A DNA stretch of 64,000 nucleotides, from assembly GCF_040545875.1 (NCBI RefSeq), contig NZ_JBEPMR010000002.1; one strand, given 5' to 3'. The notes under the pieces are model-generated. The model was given only the letters and a program-made list of their open reading frames with translations. It did not search any database and was not told where the DNA came from. Below are positions 16,341-25,819 of this stretch, in pieces. Numbering within the stretch: position 1 is the first letter of the stretch; each line of letters begins with the position of its first letter. This stretch comes from Faecalicatena_A orotica. GTDB taxonomy: Bacteria; Bacillota; Clostridia; Lachnospirales; Lachnospiraceae. The position numbers and the translations under genes were made by a program.

Positions 16341-18068
16341 ATGCGGAAAAGTATTAAAACCAAAGTATTACCTGCAATTCTCGCTGTCACGATGGTAACG
16401 GCCATCCTCCTGACTCTTGTGTTCTATTTCCGGTCGGCGAAAATGATCGAGGAAAATTACGCCGAGACCCTTTATGGGCGGGTGGAGCAGACTGTAGCCT
16501 CAATGGATCATTCCATGCAGGAGGTATACTATGTAAGCGTTAAGGCGGCCAGAAATGAAGATCTGACTGCTGCCATACGCCGGTATAGGAAGGACAGGAA
16601 TGCAGACACACTGGAGGAGATTGCGGAAATTCTAAGAAACTACCGTACCCAGTATAAGGATTTGAGTTCTCTGTATTACATTTTCCCGGAAGAAAATATG
16701 GCAGTCACATCGGAAGATTATCCGATTATAAAAAGGGATATTCCGTCCGCAGAAATTCAGAAAATAAAGGAAATTCAGGAAGAAGAGGCGGCTCCGCTCA
16801 TGATGGAAGATCTGGTGCATGATTCCGGAAAACAGCTGACCGTCGTGCAGGATGTACCGGATGATGATGGCACGGTTCTGGGATATCTGCTTGCCAATAC
16901 GGATGAGAGGAACCTTTACTATGCCTATCTGGAGCCGGTTTATGATAAAAAAGTCTCCGGTGCTGTCATTGTAGATAAATACAATACGATCGTGAGCAGC
17001 AAAGATTACGGGGAGGCAGGGACAACATATGAGCAGGCAGACCAGTTTCCGGTGCAGAATGGGATAGCGTCTGCAGGTTCGGACAAAGAAATCCGTATTT
17101 TTTATCGTGCCCCTTTTTCAAACTGTAGTTTTTATCTTGCGGTACAGAAGAGTGAAGTATTGAAGGACCTGCGCCAGATGCAGATTTTCCTTGCCGGGGT
17201 ATGCCTTCTCTTTCTGGCAGTCGCATGTGTACTTGCCTCTTACATTACAAGAGTTGTGTACAGGCCTATTAAAAAGGTGACAGACGCCGTGGAAAAAGTA
17301 GGCAGGGGGGACTTAAGCCTCCGGGTAGACGTGGAGACTGAGGATGAGATCGGTAAATTTTCGGAAGAATTTAACCATATGCTGGATTACATAGAAGACC
17401 TGATCGCCCAGGTGATCAAGGAAGAACAGTTGAAAAAGGATGCTGAACTGGAGGCACTTCAATACCAGATTACTCCGCATTTCATGTATAACACACTGAA
17501 TTCCATCAAGTATGCGGCCCTCCTTAAGGGGGAAACAGAGCTCGGGGATCTGATCGGGGACTTTGTGGAGCTTTTGCAGGCGAGTATTAATAAAAAGGGG
17601 ACATTCATTACTGTCGCCGATGAACTGCACATTTTAAATAACTATATCCATCTTCAGGAATTCCGCTATCAGGGAAGCTTTGACGTAACCTATGATGTAG
17701 AACAGGAGGCATTCGGCTGTTACCTGCCGCGCCTGATCCTCCAGCCCCTTGTGGAAAATGCGATTCTGCACGGTATGGATACGAAAGAGAAAAAAGGTGA
17801 CCTCCGCATTCAGGGCAGGATTAATGGGGAAACGCTGACCCTTTCTGTGATTGATAACGGAAGGGGAATGACACAGAAACAGATCGATACCCTCCTTAAG
17901 AGCAGGGCGAAGAAAACAAACGGGCTGAGTGCGATCGGGGTCCCGAATATCAAAGAACGTCTGGAATTATACTATGGGGATAAAGGCGGTATCCGTTATG
18001 AAAGCGGGCCGGAAGGGACAACCGCTGCTATTTTTCTGCCGGTCAGCAGAGAAGGCGGCTGTTTATAG
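16341..18068 (+). CDS. Sensor histidine kinase, YesM type, without an adjacent response regulator
   Basis: A 575-residue membrane kinase. One helix near residues 12-30, an extracellular sensing domain to about 275, a second helix near 280-300, a HAMP domain (about 300-350, RPIKKVTDAVEKVGRGDLSLRV) and then the His_kinase domain with TPHFMYNTLNSIKYAA, whose histidine is near residue 380. The ATPase domain shows ILQPLVENAILHG and DNGRGM. AAGGAGATC precedes the ATG. YesM kinases normally pair with a YesN/AraC regulator, but the neighbour is a LacI-type gene with its own promoter. It may signal to a distant regulator. Ligand probably a carbohydrate (inferred). Confidence 0.88.
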   Translation: MRKSIKTKVLPAILAVTMVTAILLTLVFYFRSAKMIEENYAETLYGRVEQTVASMDHSMQEVYYVSVKAARNEDLTAAIRRYRKDRNADTLEEIAEILRNYRTQYKDLSSLYYIFPEENMAVTSEDYPIIKRDIPSAEIQKIKEIQEEEAAPLMMEDLVHDSGKQLTVVQDVPDDDGTVLGYLLANTDERNLYYAYLEPVYDKKVSGAVIVDKYNTIVSSKDYGEAGTTYEQADQFPVQNGIASAGSDKEIRIFYRAPFSNCSFYLAVQKSEVLKDLRQMQIFLAGVCLLFLAVACVLASYITRVVYRPIKKVTDAVEKVGRGDLSLRVDVETEDEIGKFSEEFNHMLDYIEDLIAQVIKEEQLKKDAELEALQYQITPHFMYNTLNSIKYAALLKGETELGDLIGDFVELLQASINKKGTFITVADELHILNNYIHLQEFRYQGSFDVTYDVEQEAFGCYLPRLILQPLVENAILHGMDTKEKKGDLRIQGRINGETLTLSVIDNGRGMTQKQIDTLLKSRAKKTNGLSAIGVPNIKERLELYYGDKGGIRYESGPEGTTAAIFLPVSREGGCL

Positions 18069-18115
18069 GAGAGCCTGTAAAAAGAATAGGACAGCCGTCA
18101 TACGGGTGTTATATC

Positions 18116-18144
18116 TTGCATATTTTCCCGGTTAATTATATAAT
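18116..18144 (+). promoter_or_regulatory. Sigma-A promoter of the LacI-type regulator
   Basis: TTGCAT (18116-18121), 17-base spacer, TATAAT (18139-18144), about 80 bases before the regulator start. The long leader holds no obvious riboswitch. Confidence 0.65.
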
Positions 18145-18226
18145 GGGAGAAATATGGCGTGTTTTGTATCATGGGGCATGACAGATGCTGCAGGGAGTAC
18201 CGGGCACATAGAAAAAAGGTGAGAGT

Positions 18227-19261
18227 ATGGGAGTTACAATCCGGCAGATTGCGGAGGCCGCAGGCGTATCGAGGGGGACTGTGGACCGTGCGCTTAACAA
18301 CCGGGGGCGTATTAAACCGGAAGTGGCGGAAGAGATAAAGAGAATCGCGAAGGAAATGGGCTATCGGCCGAATCAGTTTGGCCGGGCTCTTTCTATGAGT
18401 AAACAGAATCTCAAGATTGGTGTGATCCTTCAGGGGGCGGAGACACCATTTATGCAGACCGTTCTACAGGGAATTGAACAGGCAAAGGCAGAGGTCGATA
18501 ATCTGGGAGGGACCGTGCTGTTGACGAAGATCCCGCACATTAGCGCAAGAGGTGTTCTTGAGGCGATGGAGCAGATGCGTGAAGAAGGGGTGAGCGCCAT
18601 CGCTCTTGCACCTGTGGAAGATGCAGACGTAAAGTCGAAGATCGATGAATATGTGGAGGAATACCAGATCCCCATTGTGACATTCAATTCCGATGTAAAG
18701 GATACGAAGCGGCTCTGTTTCGTGGGACAGAATGCGTTCCAGTGTGGACGTGCCGCGGCCGGACTGATGGGAGAGCTGGTGTCGGGGGAAGGAAAGGTTG
18801 CCATGATTTCAGGATACAGTTCGAACCCGTCACTGAGCGACAGAGTCCGGGGATTTCAGTCGGAGATGGAAAAGAAGTATCCAAAAGTAGAGCTTCTGGG
18901 GCCGGAATACTGCTTTGAAGATAATACGATTGCCGGCCAGCTTACAGAAAAAGTCCTGACGGAGAATCCAGATTTAAAAGGAATCTTTATGAACTCCCAC
19001 GGTGAAGAAGGCATGTGCAAGGTACTGGAGGATCTCGGAAAAGCCGGAGAAATCAAGGTTGTAGCCAATGATTTCATGGGCCGGAACTATGAATTCCTGA
19101 GGGACGGTGCCATCAGCCTGCTGATCGGGCAGGACGCCTATGTACAGGGCTACGAGCCTGTTATGATACTTTTCCGCCTGTTGTTTCATGGGGAGGAGCC
19201 GCAGGGAGAATTTAAGTATACAGAAATTATGATTCGTAACGCATATACGATACCCCAATAA
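18227..19261 (+). CDS. LacI family transcriptional regulator with Peripla_BP_4 sensor domain
   Basis: A 344-residue repressor. Residues 3-50 are a LacI helix-turn-helix (TIRQIAEAAGVSRGTVDRALNNRG) and hinge (RPNQFGRALS); from residue 62 the sugar-binding core resembles ribose-type binding proteins (IGVILQGAETPFMQTVLQGIEQAK). It would bind a palindromic operator and respond to a sugar. No clear target is adjacent: it is monocistronic and is followed by a convergent gene. The inositol-type operons in the window are candidate targets, but nothing in the sequence proves this. Confidence 0.87.
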   Translation: MGVTIRQIAEAAGVSRGTVDRALNNRGRIKPEVAEEIKRIAKEMGYRPNQFGRALSMSKQNLKIGVILQGAETPFMQTVLQGIEQAKAEVDNLGGTVLLTKIPHISARGVLEAMEQMREEGVSAIALAPVEDADVKSKIDEYVEEYQIPIVTFNSDVKDTKRLCFVGQNAFQCGRAAAGLMGELVSGEGKVAMISGYSSNPSLSDRVRGFQSEMEKKYPKVELLGPEYCFEDNTIAGQLTEKVLTENPDLKGIFMNSHGEEGMCKVLEDLGKAGEIKVVANDFMGRNYEFLRDGAISLLIGQDAYVQGYEPVMILFRLLFHGEEPQGEFKYTEIMIRNAYTIPQ

Positions 19262-19270
19262 AAGATACCA

Positions 19271-19303
19271 TTACTGTGCACGCCTTTCCAGCGTGCACAG
19301 TAA
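19271..19303. repeat. TTACTG palindrome, copy 3 (convergent intergenic)
   Basis: TTACTGTGCACGC (19271-19283) and GCGTGCACAGTAA (19291-19303) form a perfect 13-bp stem around CTTTCCA. It fills the gap between two convergent genes and may end transcription from both sides, although no long T run is present. Confidence 0.72.
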
Positions 19304-19307
19304 CCAG

Positions 19308-21143
19308 TTAATGGCAGATTGCCCAAAGGAATCCACGTTCCAGAAGAGAGACTTCCCTCATATTGATCTCATCACCTGTGAGTAGGCTGACGAAGGTTCC
19401 TGTCTCCTGTATCCATACTGTTTTGGGGTGGTCGCTGAAGTTGAAAATGCCAAAAAAACGTTCTCCATCCATCTCTCTTGATATACAGAGCACCCCGTCG
19501 TCCTTTACATCGTAGGTGCAGACATCCGCTTCAGGTGAAAATACTTTCTCTGTTTTACGAATCTGTTCCAGCTTTTTCAGCATTTGGAAGATCCTTCCCG
19601 CTACTGTAGTCTTATTTTCCCGCAGAGCAGCCAGCTCCCAATGAAATGTTCCTCTGTGCAGATATCTGGAATCCTGACATTTCTCGGGATCCCTTTTATA
19701 ACTGTAGTCATTTACCTGACCGATTTCGTCCCCACTGTAAAGCATAGGGATACCGGTCAGGGTAAGTACAAATGCATGCAGGGTGACATCCATTCGGATT
19801 GCAGCTGTAAGCTTCTTCTGGTTCTGTTCAAAACCTGCGCTCTCAATCCCGCACATGGAGGCTGTCGTTCCACAGAACCGGGCATCCCGGGTCACTGGAT
19901 CATCGTTGTAAAGTTCTCCCCTGCTGACACTTCCTGGAACCCTGCCTGTATAATAGTCATTTAAGAACTTTTTATGGCTGGTCTCCTTCATTCCCCAACC
20001 CTCTAAGGTTTCATAATCAAGTCCCCATCCAATGTCGTCATGGCAGCGAAGATAATTTAAGTAAGTATATTGCTTTGGGAGTTGGCTGATAATATCCAAT
20101 TGCTGCCGTAAAAGTCGTATATCCCCGGTTGCTGCGCTGTTCCAGATAGTTGCCATAGTTGTCACATTGTAAAGCATATGGCATTCCGGTTTTTCCACGG
20201 TGCCAAAATAAGGTACGACTTTCTCCGGTTCCATAACTACTTCCCCCAGCAGAATCACACCCGGGCATACAATCTCACATATCATACGCATCATGCGCAC
20301 AAGGGTATGTACCTGAGGAAGGTTCCTGCACTTGGTACCCAGCTCTTTCCAGATATAGGGAACTGCATCAATGCGTACAATGTCGATTCCCTGATTAGCC
20401 AGATAAAGAAAATTATACATCATCTCATTAAATACCCGGGGGTTTTGATAATTCAGATCCCACTGATAAGGGTAAAAGGTAGTCAGAACATGGTGATTCA
20501 TCTCTGGAAGATAGGTGAAATTACCCGGTGCAGTAGTGGGGAATACCTGGGGCATTGTTTTCTCATACTCTTTGGGGATGTCATAGCTGTTATAGAAAAA
20601 ATAGCGGCTCATATATTCCCCGTCTCCACTCCTTGCTCTTCTGGCCCACTCATGCTCATCGGAAGTATGATTCATGACAAAGTCCATGCAAACATTAATT
20701 TCATTGCAGTGGCATGCATCCGTAAGTTTTGCGAGGTCCTCCATAGTTCCCAGATCCGGGCGTACCTTCCGAAAATCAGCTACGGCATACCCACCGTCAG
20801 AGCGTCCCTTTGGAGTATCCAAAAGTGGCATCAGGTGAATACAGTTTATATTTCCGGATTTCAAATATGGCAGCTTTTGCTGGACGCCCCTTAGATTTCC
20901 CGCAAAATTATCTATGTACAGCATCATTCCAAGCATTTTATTGCTTTTAAACCACTGGGGATTTCTTATCCGCTTTTCATCCCGGCTGCGCAGCGTCTGA
21001 CTGCGCTCTGTGTAATACCTGTGCATTTGAGTACACAGCTCCGCAAACATATCTCCATTTCCGTAAAGCTCCATATAAAGCCATCTCAGCTCATCGTGGT
21101 GTTTTTCTAATCTTTTCTGAAAAATTCCTGTCCTCTTACCCAT
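19308..21143 (-). CDS. GH13 family glucosidase, amylosucrase-like (GH13_4)
   Basis: A 611-residue cytoplasmic enzyme without signal peptide. The TIM-barrel shows DFVMNHTSDEHEWA near residues 154-167, the nucleophile motif DIVRIDAVPYIW near 258-269, the acid in ILLGEVV near 299-305 and CHDDIGWG near 365-372. The N-terminal helical region and the DFVxNHTSDEHEWA block are typical of amylosucrases, which transfer glucose from sucrose to a glucan and free fructose. Sucrose hydrolase or phosphorylase-like activity is also possible. GAGGAGA precedes the ATG, 10 bases after the GH32 stop. Last gene of the fructoside operon. Confidence 0.82.
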   Translation of the reverse strand: MGKRTGIFQKRLEKHHDELRWLYMELYGNGDMFAELCTQMHRYYTERSQTLRSRDEKRIRNPQWFKSNKMLGMMLYIDNFAGNLRGVQQKLPYLKSGNINCIHLMPLLDTPKGRSDGGYAVADFRKVRPDLGTMEDLAKLTDACHCNEINVCMDFVMNHTSDEHEWARRARSGDGEYMSRYFFYNSYDIPKEYEKTMPQVFPTTAPGNFTYLPEMNHHVLTTFYPYQWDLNYQNPRVFNEMMYNFLYLANQGIDIVRIDAVPYIWKELGTKCRNLPQVHTLVRMMRMICEIVCPGVILLGEVVMEPEKVVPYFGTVEKPECHMLYNVTTMATIWNSAATGDIRLLRQQLDIISQLPKQYTYLNYLRCHDDIGWGLDYETLEGWGMKETSHKKFLNDYYTGRVPGSVSRGELYNDDPVTRDARFCGTTASMCGIESAGFEQNQKKLTAAIRMDVTLHAFVLTLTGIPMLYSGDEIGQVNDYSYKRDPEKCQDSRYLHRGTFHWELAALRENKTTVAGRIFQMLKKLEQIRKTEKVFSPEADVCTYDVKDDGVLCISREMDGERFFGIFNFSDHPKTVWIQETGTFVSLLTGDEINMREVSLLERGFLWAICH

Positions 21144-21153
21144 GCTATTCTCC

Positions 21154-22482
21154 TCAACTATTAATTCCAGTCAGTATTTGATCCACATGACCTGAGATCA
21201 CATTCTTCAGTCCATATACCACATGGCTAATTACATATGCCCCATTGTTTACAAAAATTTCAATCAGATTAGGGGAAACAAAGATATCCAATTCGTACCT
21301 GCCATTCAACGCCGGGGTCTGGGACTGGGTATGATAACCTTCCAATCCCTGAAACACCTGACTGCGGTCTGTACATATGTGGTCCTTCTCTATCCAGATT
21401 ATGTAACCTCCGATATTCAGTTCTTGTTTTTGTAAAGTGGTTGCTTTCAGACGGAATGGTTTACTCCAGTCTAATTCTTCTATATTCTTTACTTTTCTGC
21501 TCATGTACCGATCTATCTCAGGATAAATAGGAAAGCAGATATGCCCATCCTGAACTTCCACTATTCTTGGAAGGCACATAAGTCCATTCCACGGAGCTTC
21601 CCCCTCCGCTTCTACTGCCTTGGGCATTCTCATCCAGGCGATCATTACACGTCTGCCATCCCGGTCCAGATTTGTCTGAGGTGCGTACAGGTCTGTCCCA
21701 TAGTCCACAGGCTGTAAGTTGGTTGAAAGGCTAAGTTCGCAGTTCTTATCATTAAAATCTGCCAGAGTGCAGAAGGGCCGGTCAGCATATTTCAGGCCAT
21801 CGCCTTTGCCCCCTATTGACGACCCGATCAACACATACCCATTGTCAGTCAAAAAGAGATCCGGGCACTCCAATATTTTTCCAAATGCTTCACTTTGGTA
21901 TTGACTGGCATACTCCCAGTCAATACCATCTCTGCTCTTGTAAAACAGTGCACGTCCAATCTTCCCCCGATATGTGCTCCCCAGAAGCATATAGAAAGTA
22001 TCCTGACTCATCCATACTTTAGGGTCCCTTGTGTGCATAGGGTCTGCCAGTTCCTCATCCCTGCACACAGGAATGAGCTGCCTTTTTTGATTCCAGTTGT
22101 CAAAGTGAATACCATCGTCTGATATTACCAGAGCCTGGCTGGTCTCAAACCCCTCATCTCCTGCCTGATGAATGTTATCCGCCCTCTCACCCAGATATTT
22201 GACAGCTGAGTAGTAGAGATAGAGCTTATCATCCTTCTCCAGTGCACTGCCTGAAAAGACTCCGTTTCTGTCATAGTCCTTTGTAGGAAACAGTGCGACT
22301 CCCAGATGTTCCCAGTGTACCAGATCTTCACTGACCGCATGCCCCCAGTGCATGGTTCCCCAAACAGGGGCATAGGGGAAATACTGATAAAAGAGATGGT
22401 ATCTGCCCTGATAATAGATAAAACCATTAGGGTCATTCAACCAGTTTCCCGGAGCTTTCAAGTGCAATATATCCTTTGTCAT
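21154..22482 (-). CDS. GH32 beta-fructofuranosidase (sucrose / fructo-oligosaccharide hydrolase)
   Basis: A 442-residue cytoplasmic enzyme (no signal peptide) of family GH32. The start KAPGNWLNDPNGFIYY carries the nucleophile aspartate in NDPNG (about residue 17), HTRDPKVW near 150 holds the transition-state stabiliser and ECPDLF near 205 the acid/base glutamate. It cleaves terminal fructose from sucrose or short fructans brought in by the adjacent ABC importer; since uptake is not by PTS, the substrate is probably unphosphorylated. Length fits the single-domain part with a short C-terminal sandwich. Fourth gene of the minus-strand operon. Confidence 0.88.
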   Translation of the reverse strand: MTKDILHLKAPGNWLNDPNGFIYYQGRYHLFYQYFPYAPVWGTMHWGHAVSEDLVHWEHLGVALFPTKDYDRNGVFSGSALEKDDKLYLYYSAVKYLGERADNIHQAGDEGFETSQALVISDDGIHFDNWNQKRQLIPVCRDEELADPMHTRDPKVWMSQDTFYMLLGSTYRGKIGRALFYKSRDGIDWEYASQYQSEAFGKILECPDLFLTDNGYVLIGSSIGGKGDGLKYADRPFCTLADFNDKNCELSLSTNLQPVDYGTDLYAPQTNLDRDGRRVMIAWMRMPKAVEAEGEAPWNGLMCLPRIVEVQDGHICFPIYPEIDRYMSRKVKNIEELDWSKPFRLKATTLQKQELNIGGYIIWIEKDHICTDRSQVFQGLEGYHTQSQTPALNGRYELDIFVSPNLIEIFVNNGAYVISHVVYGLKNVISGHVDQILTGINS

Positions 22483-22505
22483 ACAAAACTATCCTCTCTT
22501 ATTTT

Positions 22506-23366
22506 TTATTTTACCGCACCTGCTACAACACCGCTGATAATCTGCTTTTGCAGTACAATATACAGAATCATGATCGGAATAACGCACAGCAGAAGTCCTG
22601 CCATAATTGTTCCATAATCTGCAGAATAGGTTCCGTAGAAGCTGTAAGTGGACAGGGGAAGAGTGAGCAGCTTCTTGTCAGACAGTACCAGCGACGGAAG
22701 CAGGAAGTCGTTCCAGAATGCAAGCGCATTCAGAATGACCATTGTGGAGATAATGGGCTTTAGAAGTGGAAACACGATCTTGAAGAAAGTTTGTGACCGT
22801 GTGCATCCGTCTATATAGGCGGCCTCTTCAAGTGCAATGGGTACGCTTCCTTTGATAAATCCATGAAACATAAACACTGACATTGCCATGGAAAATCCTG
22901 TGTGCATAAAAATCAGTGTAAGCCTGTGATTTAACAGATTCAGCATCCCGCCGTAGATGCTCACGAGTGGAATCATGATTGCCTGAAATGGAATAATCAT
23001 GGACGCCACCATCAGCGCAAAAGTAAGCTTGGAAATAACATTATTGTGGCGCACTATGTAATATGCCAGCATTGCTGCCAGCAGAGTTACAAGCAAAGTG
23101 GCAGAAACGGTTACAAATACTGAGTTTTTAAAAGCATTCAGAAAATCCATCTGTGTAAACGCCTTGGCAAAGTTGTCAAAGGACAGACCCTTGATGGTAA
23201 ACAGCCAGGAAAACGGACTCTTGATAATGTCCCTCTTCTGCTTCAGAGAATTGATTACTACCATAAGAAATGGAAACATATAGGCTGCAAAGATAACTAT
23301 CAGACCTACTGTGGTTAACATACTTATTGTTTTTTTCTTAATGCTGCCTTTTGTATTTTGCTTCAT
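22506..23366 (-). CDS. Carbohydrate ABC transporter permease (MalG/MsmG type)
   Basis: A 286-residue membrane protein with six helices. The coupling loop EEAAYIDGCTRSQTFFKIVFPLLKPI (about residues 187-212) is the EAA motif of sugar permeases, and the start shows the usual GLIVIFAAYMFPFLMVVINSLK. It forms the channel together with the upstream permease; the start codon overlaps that gene's stop (TAATG). Imports the oligosaccharide that GH32 degrades. No ATPase gene is in the operon, so a shared MsmK-type ATPase encoded elsewhere is expected. Confidence 0.88.
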   Translation of the reverse strand: MKQNTKGSIKKKTISMLTTVGLIVIFAAYMFPFLMVVINSLKQKRDIIKSPFSWLFTIKGLSFDNFAKAFTQMDFLNAFKNSVFVTVSATLLVTLLAAMLAYYIVRHNNVISKLTFALMVASMIIPFQAIMIPLVSIYGGMLNLLNHRLTLIFMHTGFSMAMSVFMFHGFIKGSVPIALEEAAYIDGCTRSQTFFKIVFPLLKPIISTMVILNALAFWNDFLLPSLVLSDKKLLTLPLSTYSFYGTYSADYGTIMAGLLLCVIPIMILYIVLQKQIISGVVAGAVK

Positions 23367-24238
23367 TACGCTTCAACCTCCTTTTTCTTCGTCAGATATA
23401 CCTGTATACCGCTGACACACGCTACAATGAGGAACAAAATAAGCGCCTCTGCCTGGCCAACACCAAACTGTCTGGAGGTAAAGGCCTTCTCATATACATG
23501 CATAGCTGCCATCGCTGTTGTTCCGTAGGGTGCTCCTGCTGTCAAAGACAGATTGACATCGTATACCATAAATGCCCGGGATAATGTCAGAAACAGGCAG
23601 ATGGTTACGGAAGACATCATAAGCGGCATCACAATACTTCTCATTTTTCTCCATCCGGTAGCGCCATCAATACCTGCGGCTTCCATAACATCCTCGCTCA
23701 ATCCCATGAATCCAGCCACATAGATTAAAATCATATATCCGGAGAGCTGCCATACGGACACCACCACCAGAGCAATAAATGCCTTTGTAGGATCGGAAAG
23801 CCAGGAGACTCCGAACAAATTCCATCCTGTTGCCTCACCGAGGTTCACAAATACTCTGGAAAATACAAATTGCCAGATATATCCCAGAACAATGCCTCCG
23901 ATTAGGTTGGGGGTAAAAAAACCTGCCCGGAAGAAGTTCTGTCCTTTTATTCCCCTTGTTAGTAGATAGGCCAGGAAAAATGCCAGAATATTTACCAGAA
24001 GAACTACCAAAATAACATACTTAAAAGTCAGCAGCAGGGAAGTCCAGAACTGTCCGTCCTTAATTACTCCCAGAAAGTTCGTAAGCCCTATGAAATTCTT
24101 CGTTCTGGCAACTCCGTTCCAGTCTGTCAAGGTCAGATAAACTCCATAGAGAAACGGTACCATTACAACTGCAAAAAAGCAGAACATGCCCGGTAAGGCA
24201 AACATACAGAAATCTTTTCCATTATTTTTTCTTTTCAT
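23366..24238 (-). CDS. Carbohydrate ABC transporter permease (MalF/MsmF type)
   Basis: A 290-residue permease with an N-terminal helix (FCMFALPGMFCFFAVVMVPFLYG) and the EAA loop MEAAGIDGATGWRKMRSIVMPLM (about residues 190-212). A longer reading starting at 24283 exists, but AAGGGGAATTA directly precedes the ATG at 24238. It partners with the MalG-type permease. Located between the binding-protein gene and the second permease in the fructoside operon. Confidence 0.88.
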   Translation of the reverse strand: MKRKNNGKDFCMFALPGMFCFFAVVMVPFLYGVYLTLTDWNGVARTKNFIGLTNFLGVIKDGQFWTSLLLTFKYVILVVLLVNILAFFLAYLLTRGIKGQNFFRAGFFTPNLIGGIVLGYIWQFVFSRVFVNLGEATGWNLFGVSWLSDPTKAFIALVVVSVWQLSGYMILIYVAGFMGLSEDVMEAAGIDGATGWRKMRSIVMPLMMSSVTICLFLTLSRAFMVYDVNLSLTAGAPYGTTAMAAMHVYEKAFTSRQFGVGQAEALILFLIVACVSGIQVYLTKKKEVEA

Positions 24239-24254
24239 TAATTCCCCTTCTTTC

Positions 24255-25631
24255 CTATTTCTGTTCTTCCCAGTAACTATCAATGGACTGGATTAGTTCG
24301 GTCCGGTCACTTCGGTTTGCCAGGTACTTCTGCATAGCGGCTCCTAAAACGGACCAGTGGTCATTTGGAACAATTGCCGATGCGTTGAACGCCTCATCTG
24401 ACTGCACCCTTTCATAAATATCCCTGCTGAGCGGATCTGCCGGTTCGTAAGGATTGTTGGTAAAGGGAGGTATTAAATTGCAGGTTTTTACCAACATCTG
24501 CTGGCCGATTTCAGAAAAGACAATCCAGTTCATAAACTCCTTTGCTGCCCGTTGTTCCTTTTCAGAGGCCATCTGGCCGTCTAATATAACCTGTTTAGAT
24601 GGAGATGCCTGAATCCTGCTGTTGGCAAAATCATCCGGATTATTGTTCATAAAGTATGGAAGGAAACCGTAATCATCCTCATTTCCGGCTCCGGCCTCTG
24701 ACAGGTTGGGCCACGCCCAGTTTCCATTAAACCAAAATGCAGTCTTCCCGTCTGCAAGATCGATCGCCATCTCATCATAATCAGCGCCCAGCGGATCACT
24801 TTTAGCCACGTTGTATTCCTTGAGTACGTCAAACATATCTAAAAACTGCTGTACCCGGCCATAGGATTCCAAATTCAACGTTTTGTCCTTTATCTTTTCA
24901 ATCGCCTCTTGTGCGCCCTCAGAGGTGCCGTCAAAAGTCTCATATATGTATTGTAGATGATGTGCCCCAAGAGACCAGTCTTCTTTTGCCATGGATACCG
25001 GGTTTTCCATACCGGCTTTTCTGAGTTTTTCCAGCAGTCCTTTAAAATCATCCAGCGTGGCAACAGATTTGGGATCAAAGTTACTTCCCAGTGTCTTTTC
25101 AATGACGGATTTATTGTATATGATTCCCCTGCCTTCAATGCAGAGCGGAAAACTGTAAACGTTTCCGTTCACTTCGGTAAGATAGCCTTCCGCCTCTGAA
25201 ATCCACGCTTCACTGCTCAGATCAGCGGCCTTTTCTTCTGCCAGTGCAATGACGTCAGTTGTATCCAGAATTGCCATTGTAGGAGGTGTCCCTGAATTGT
25301 ACATACTAACTACCTTGGTGTAAGGGGAATCTCCTTCAGTTACAGGCATTACCTCAACATGCACGCCAGACTTTTTTTCAAAGACCTCTGCCATCTTTTC
25401 CAAAGCGACCTGAATCTCCGCCTTAGAGTTTAATAATGTGATTTCTGCACCGGCCAATTGTGTGTCATACTCAAACGTATCCACTGAGGTGTCAATAGGT
25501 ACTTCTTTTTTTTCTTCGTTGGGGTCATCCGGATCGCTCGCAAACCCAAAGCGGCATCCGGTCAGCGTTGCAGCTGTCAGTACCATAGCCAACCCTAGCA
25601 CAGCAGCTCTTTTTACAGCATGTTTTCTCAT
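24255..25631 (-). CDS. Carbohydrate ABC transporter substrate-binding lipoprotein (MsmE type)
   Basis: A 458-residue family 1 binding protein. The signal ends in the lipobox TLTGC (Cys26); an acidic linker (SDPDDPNEEKKEV) follows. Family marks include ITLLNSKAEIQVALEKMAEVFEKKSG near residues 61-88 and a late FMNWIVFSEIGQQMLVKTCNLIPP. It collects sucrose or fructo-oligosaccharides at the cell surface. AGGAGG lies before the ATG. First gene of the minus-strand operon; operators for the divergent LacI protein lie in its upstream region. Its end overlaps the longer, less likely start of the next gene. Confidence 0.88.
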   Translation of the reverse strand: MRKHAVKRAAVLGLAMVLTAATLTGCRFGFASDPDDPNEEKKEVPIDTSVDTFEYDTQLAGAEITLLNSKAEIQVALEKMAEVFEKKSGVHVEVMPVTEGDSPYTKVVSMYNSGTPPTMAILDTTDVIALAEEKAADLSSEAWISEAEGYLTEVNGNVYSFPLCIEGRGIIYNKSVIEKTLGSNFDPKSVATLDDFKGLLEKLRKAGMENPVSMAKEDWSLGAHHLQYIYETFDGTSEGAQEAIEKIKDKTLNLESYGRVQQFLDMFDVLKEYNVAKSDPLGADYDEMAIDLADGKTAFWFNGNWAWPNLSEAGAGNEDDYGFLPYFMNNNPDDFANSRIQASPSKQVILDGQMASEKEQRAAKEFMNWIVFSEIGQQMLVKTCNLIPPFTNNPYEPADPLSRDIYERVQSDEAFNASAIVPNDHWSVLGAAMQKYLANRSDRTELIQSIDSYWEEQK

Positions 25632-25700
25632 TCCATCAATCCTCCTAATCTGGGAAATTACATTCCCTGTCGCCTGTTCGTGTAACAGATGAATAACCGG

Positions 25701-25720
25701 TAAAGTAACCGGTTACTTTA
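25701..25720. promoter_or_regulatory. LacI-type operator O1 of the fructoside operon
   Basis: A perfect 20-base palindrome, TAAAGTAACCGGTTACTTTA, 70 bases upstream of the binding-protein gene. The centre CCGG with flanking GTAA/TTAC is the classical LacI-family operator pattern. The neighbouring LacI-type gene is the obvious binder. Confidence 0.8.
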
Positions 25721-25759
25721 TAGTGACATCATAGCATACGAATTACGAAACGTCAATTA

Positions 25760-25800
25760 GGAATGGGATTTTCGTTAATAATAAACGAAAATCCCATTCC
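25760..25800. other. Perfect 17-bp inverted repeat between the divergent genes
   Basis: GGAATGGGATTTTCGTT (25760-25776) and AACGAAAATCCCATTCC (25784-25800) are exact complements around a 7-base AATAATA centre. It lies midway between the two LacI operators, in the divergent promoter region. It has no T run and is unlike the operators. Role unknown. Confidence 0.6.
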
Positions 25801-25819
25801 TGCTTTGTTCACCTTTTAC

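Noticed and set aside
20178..20894. 238-residue frame on the plus strand inside the GH13 gene
   Set aside because: Antisense shadow of an enzyme with all catalytic motifs.
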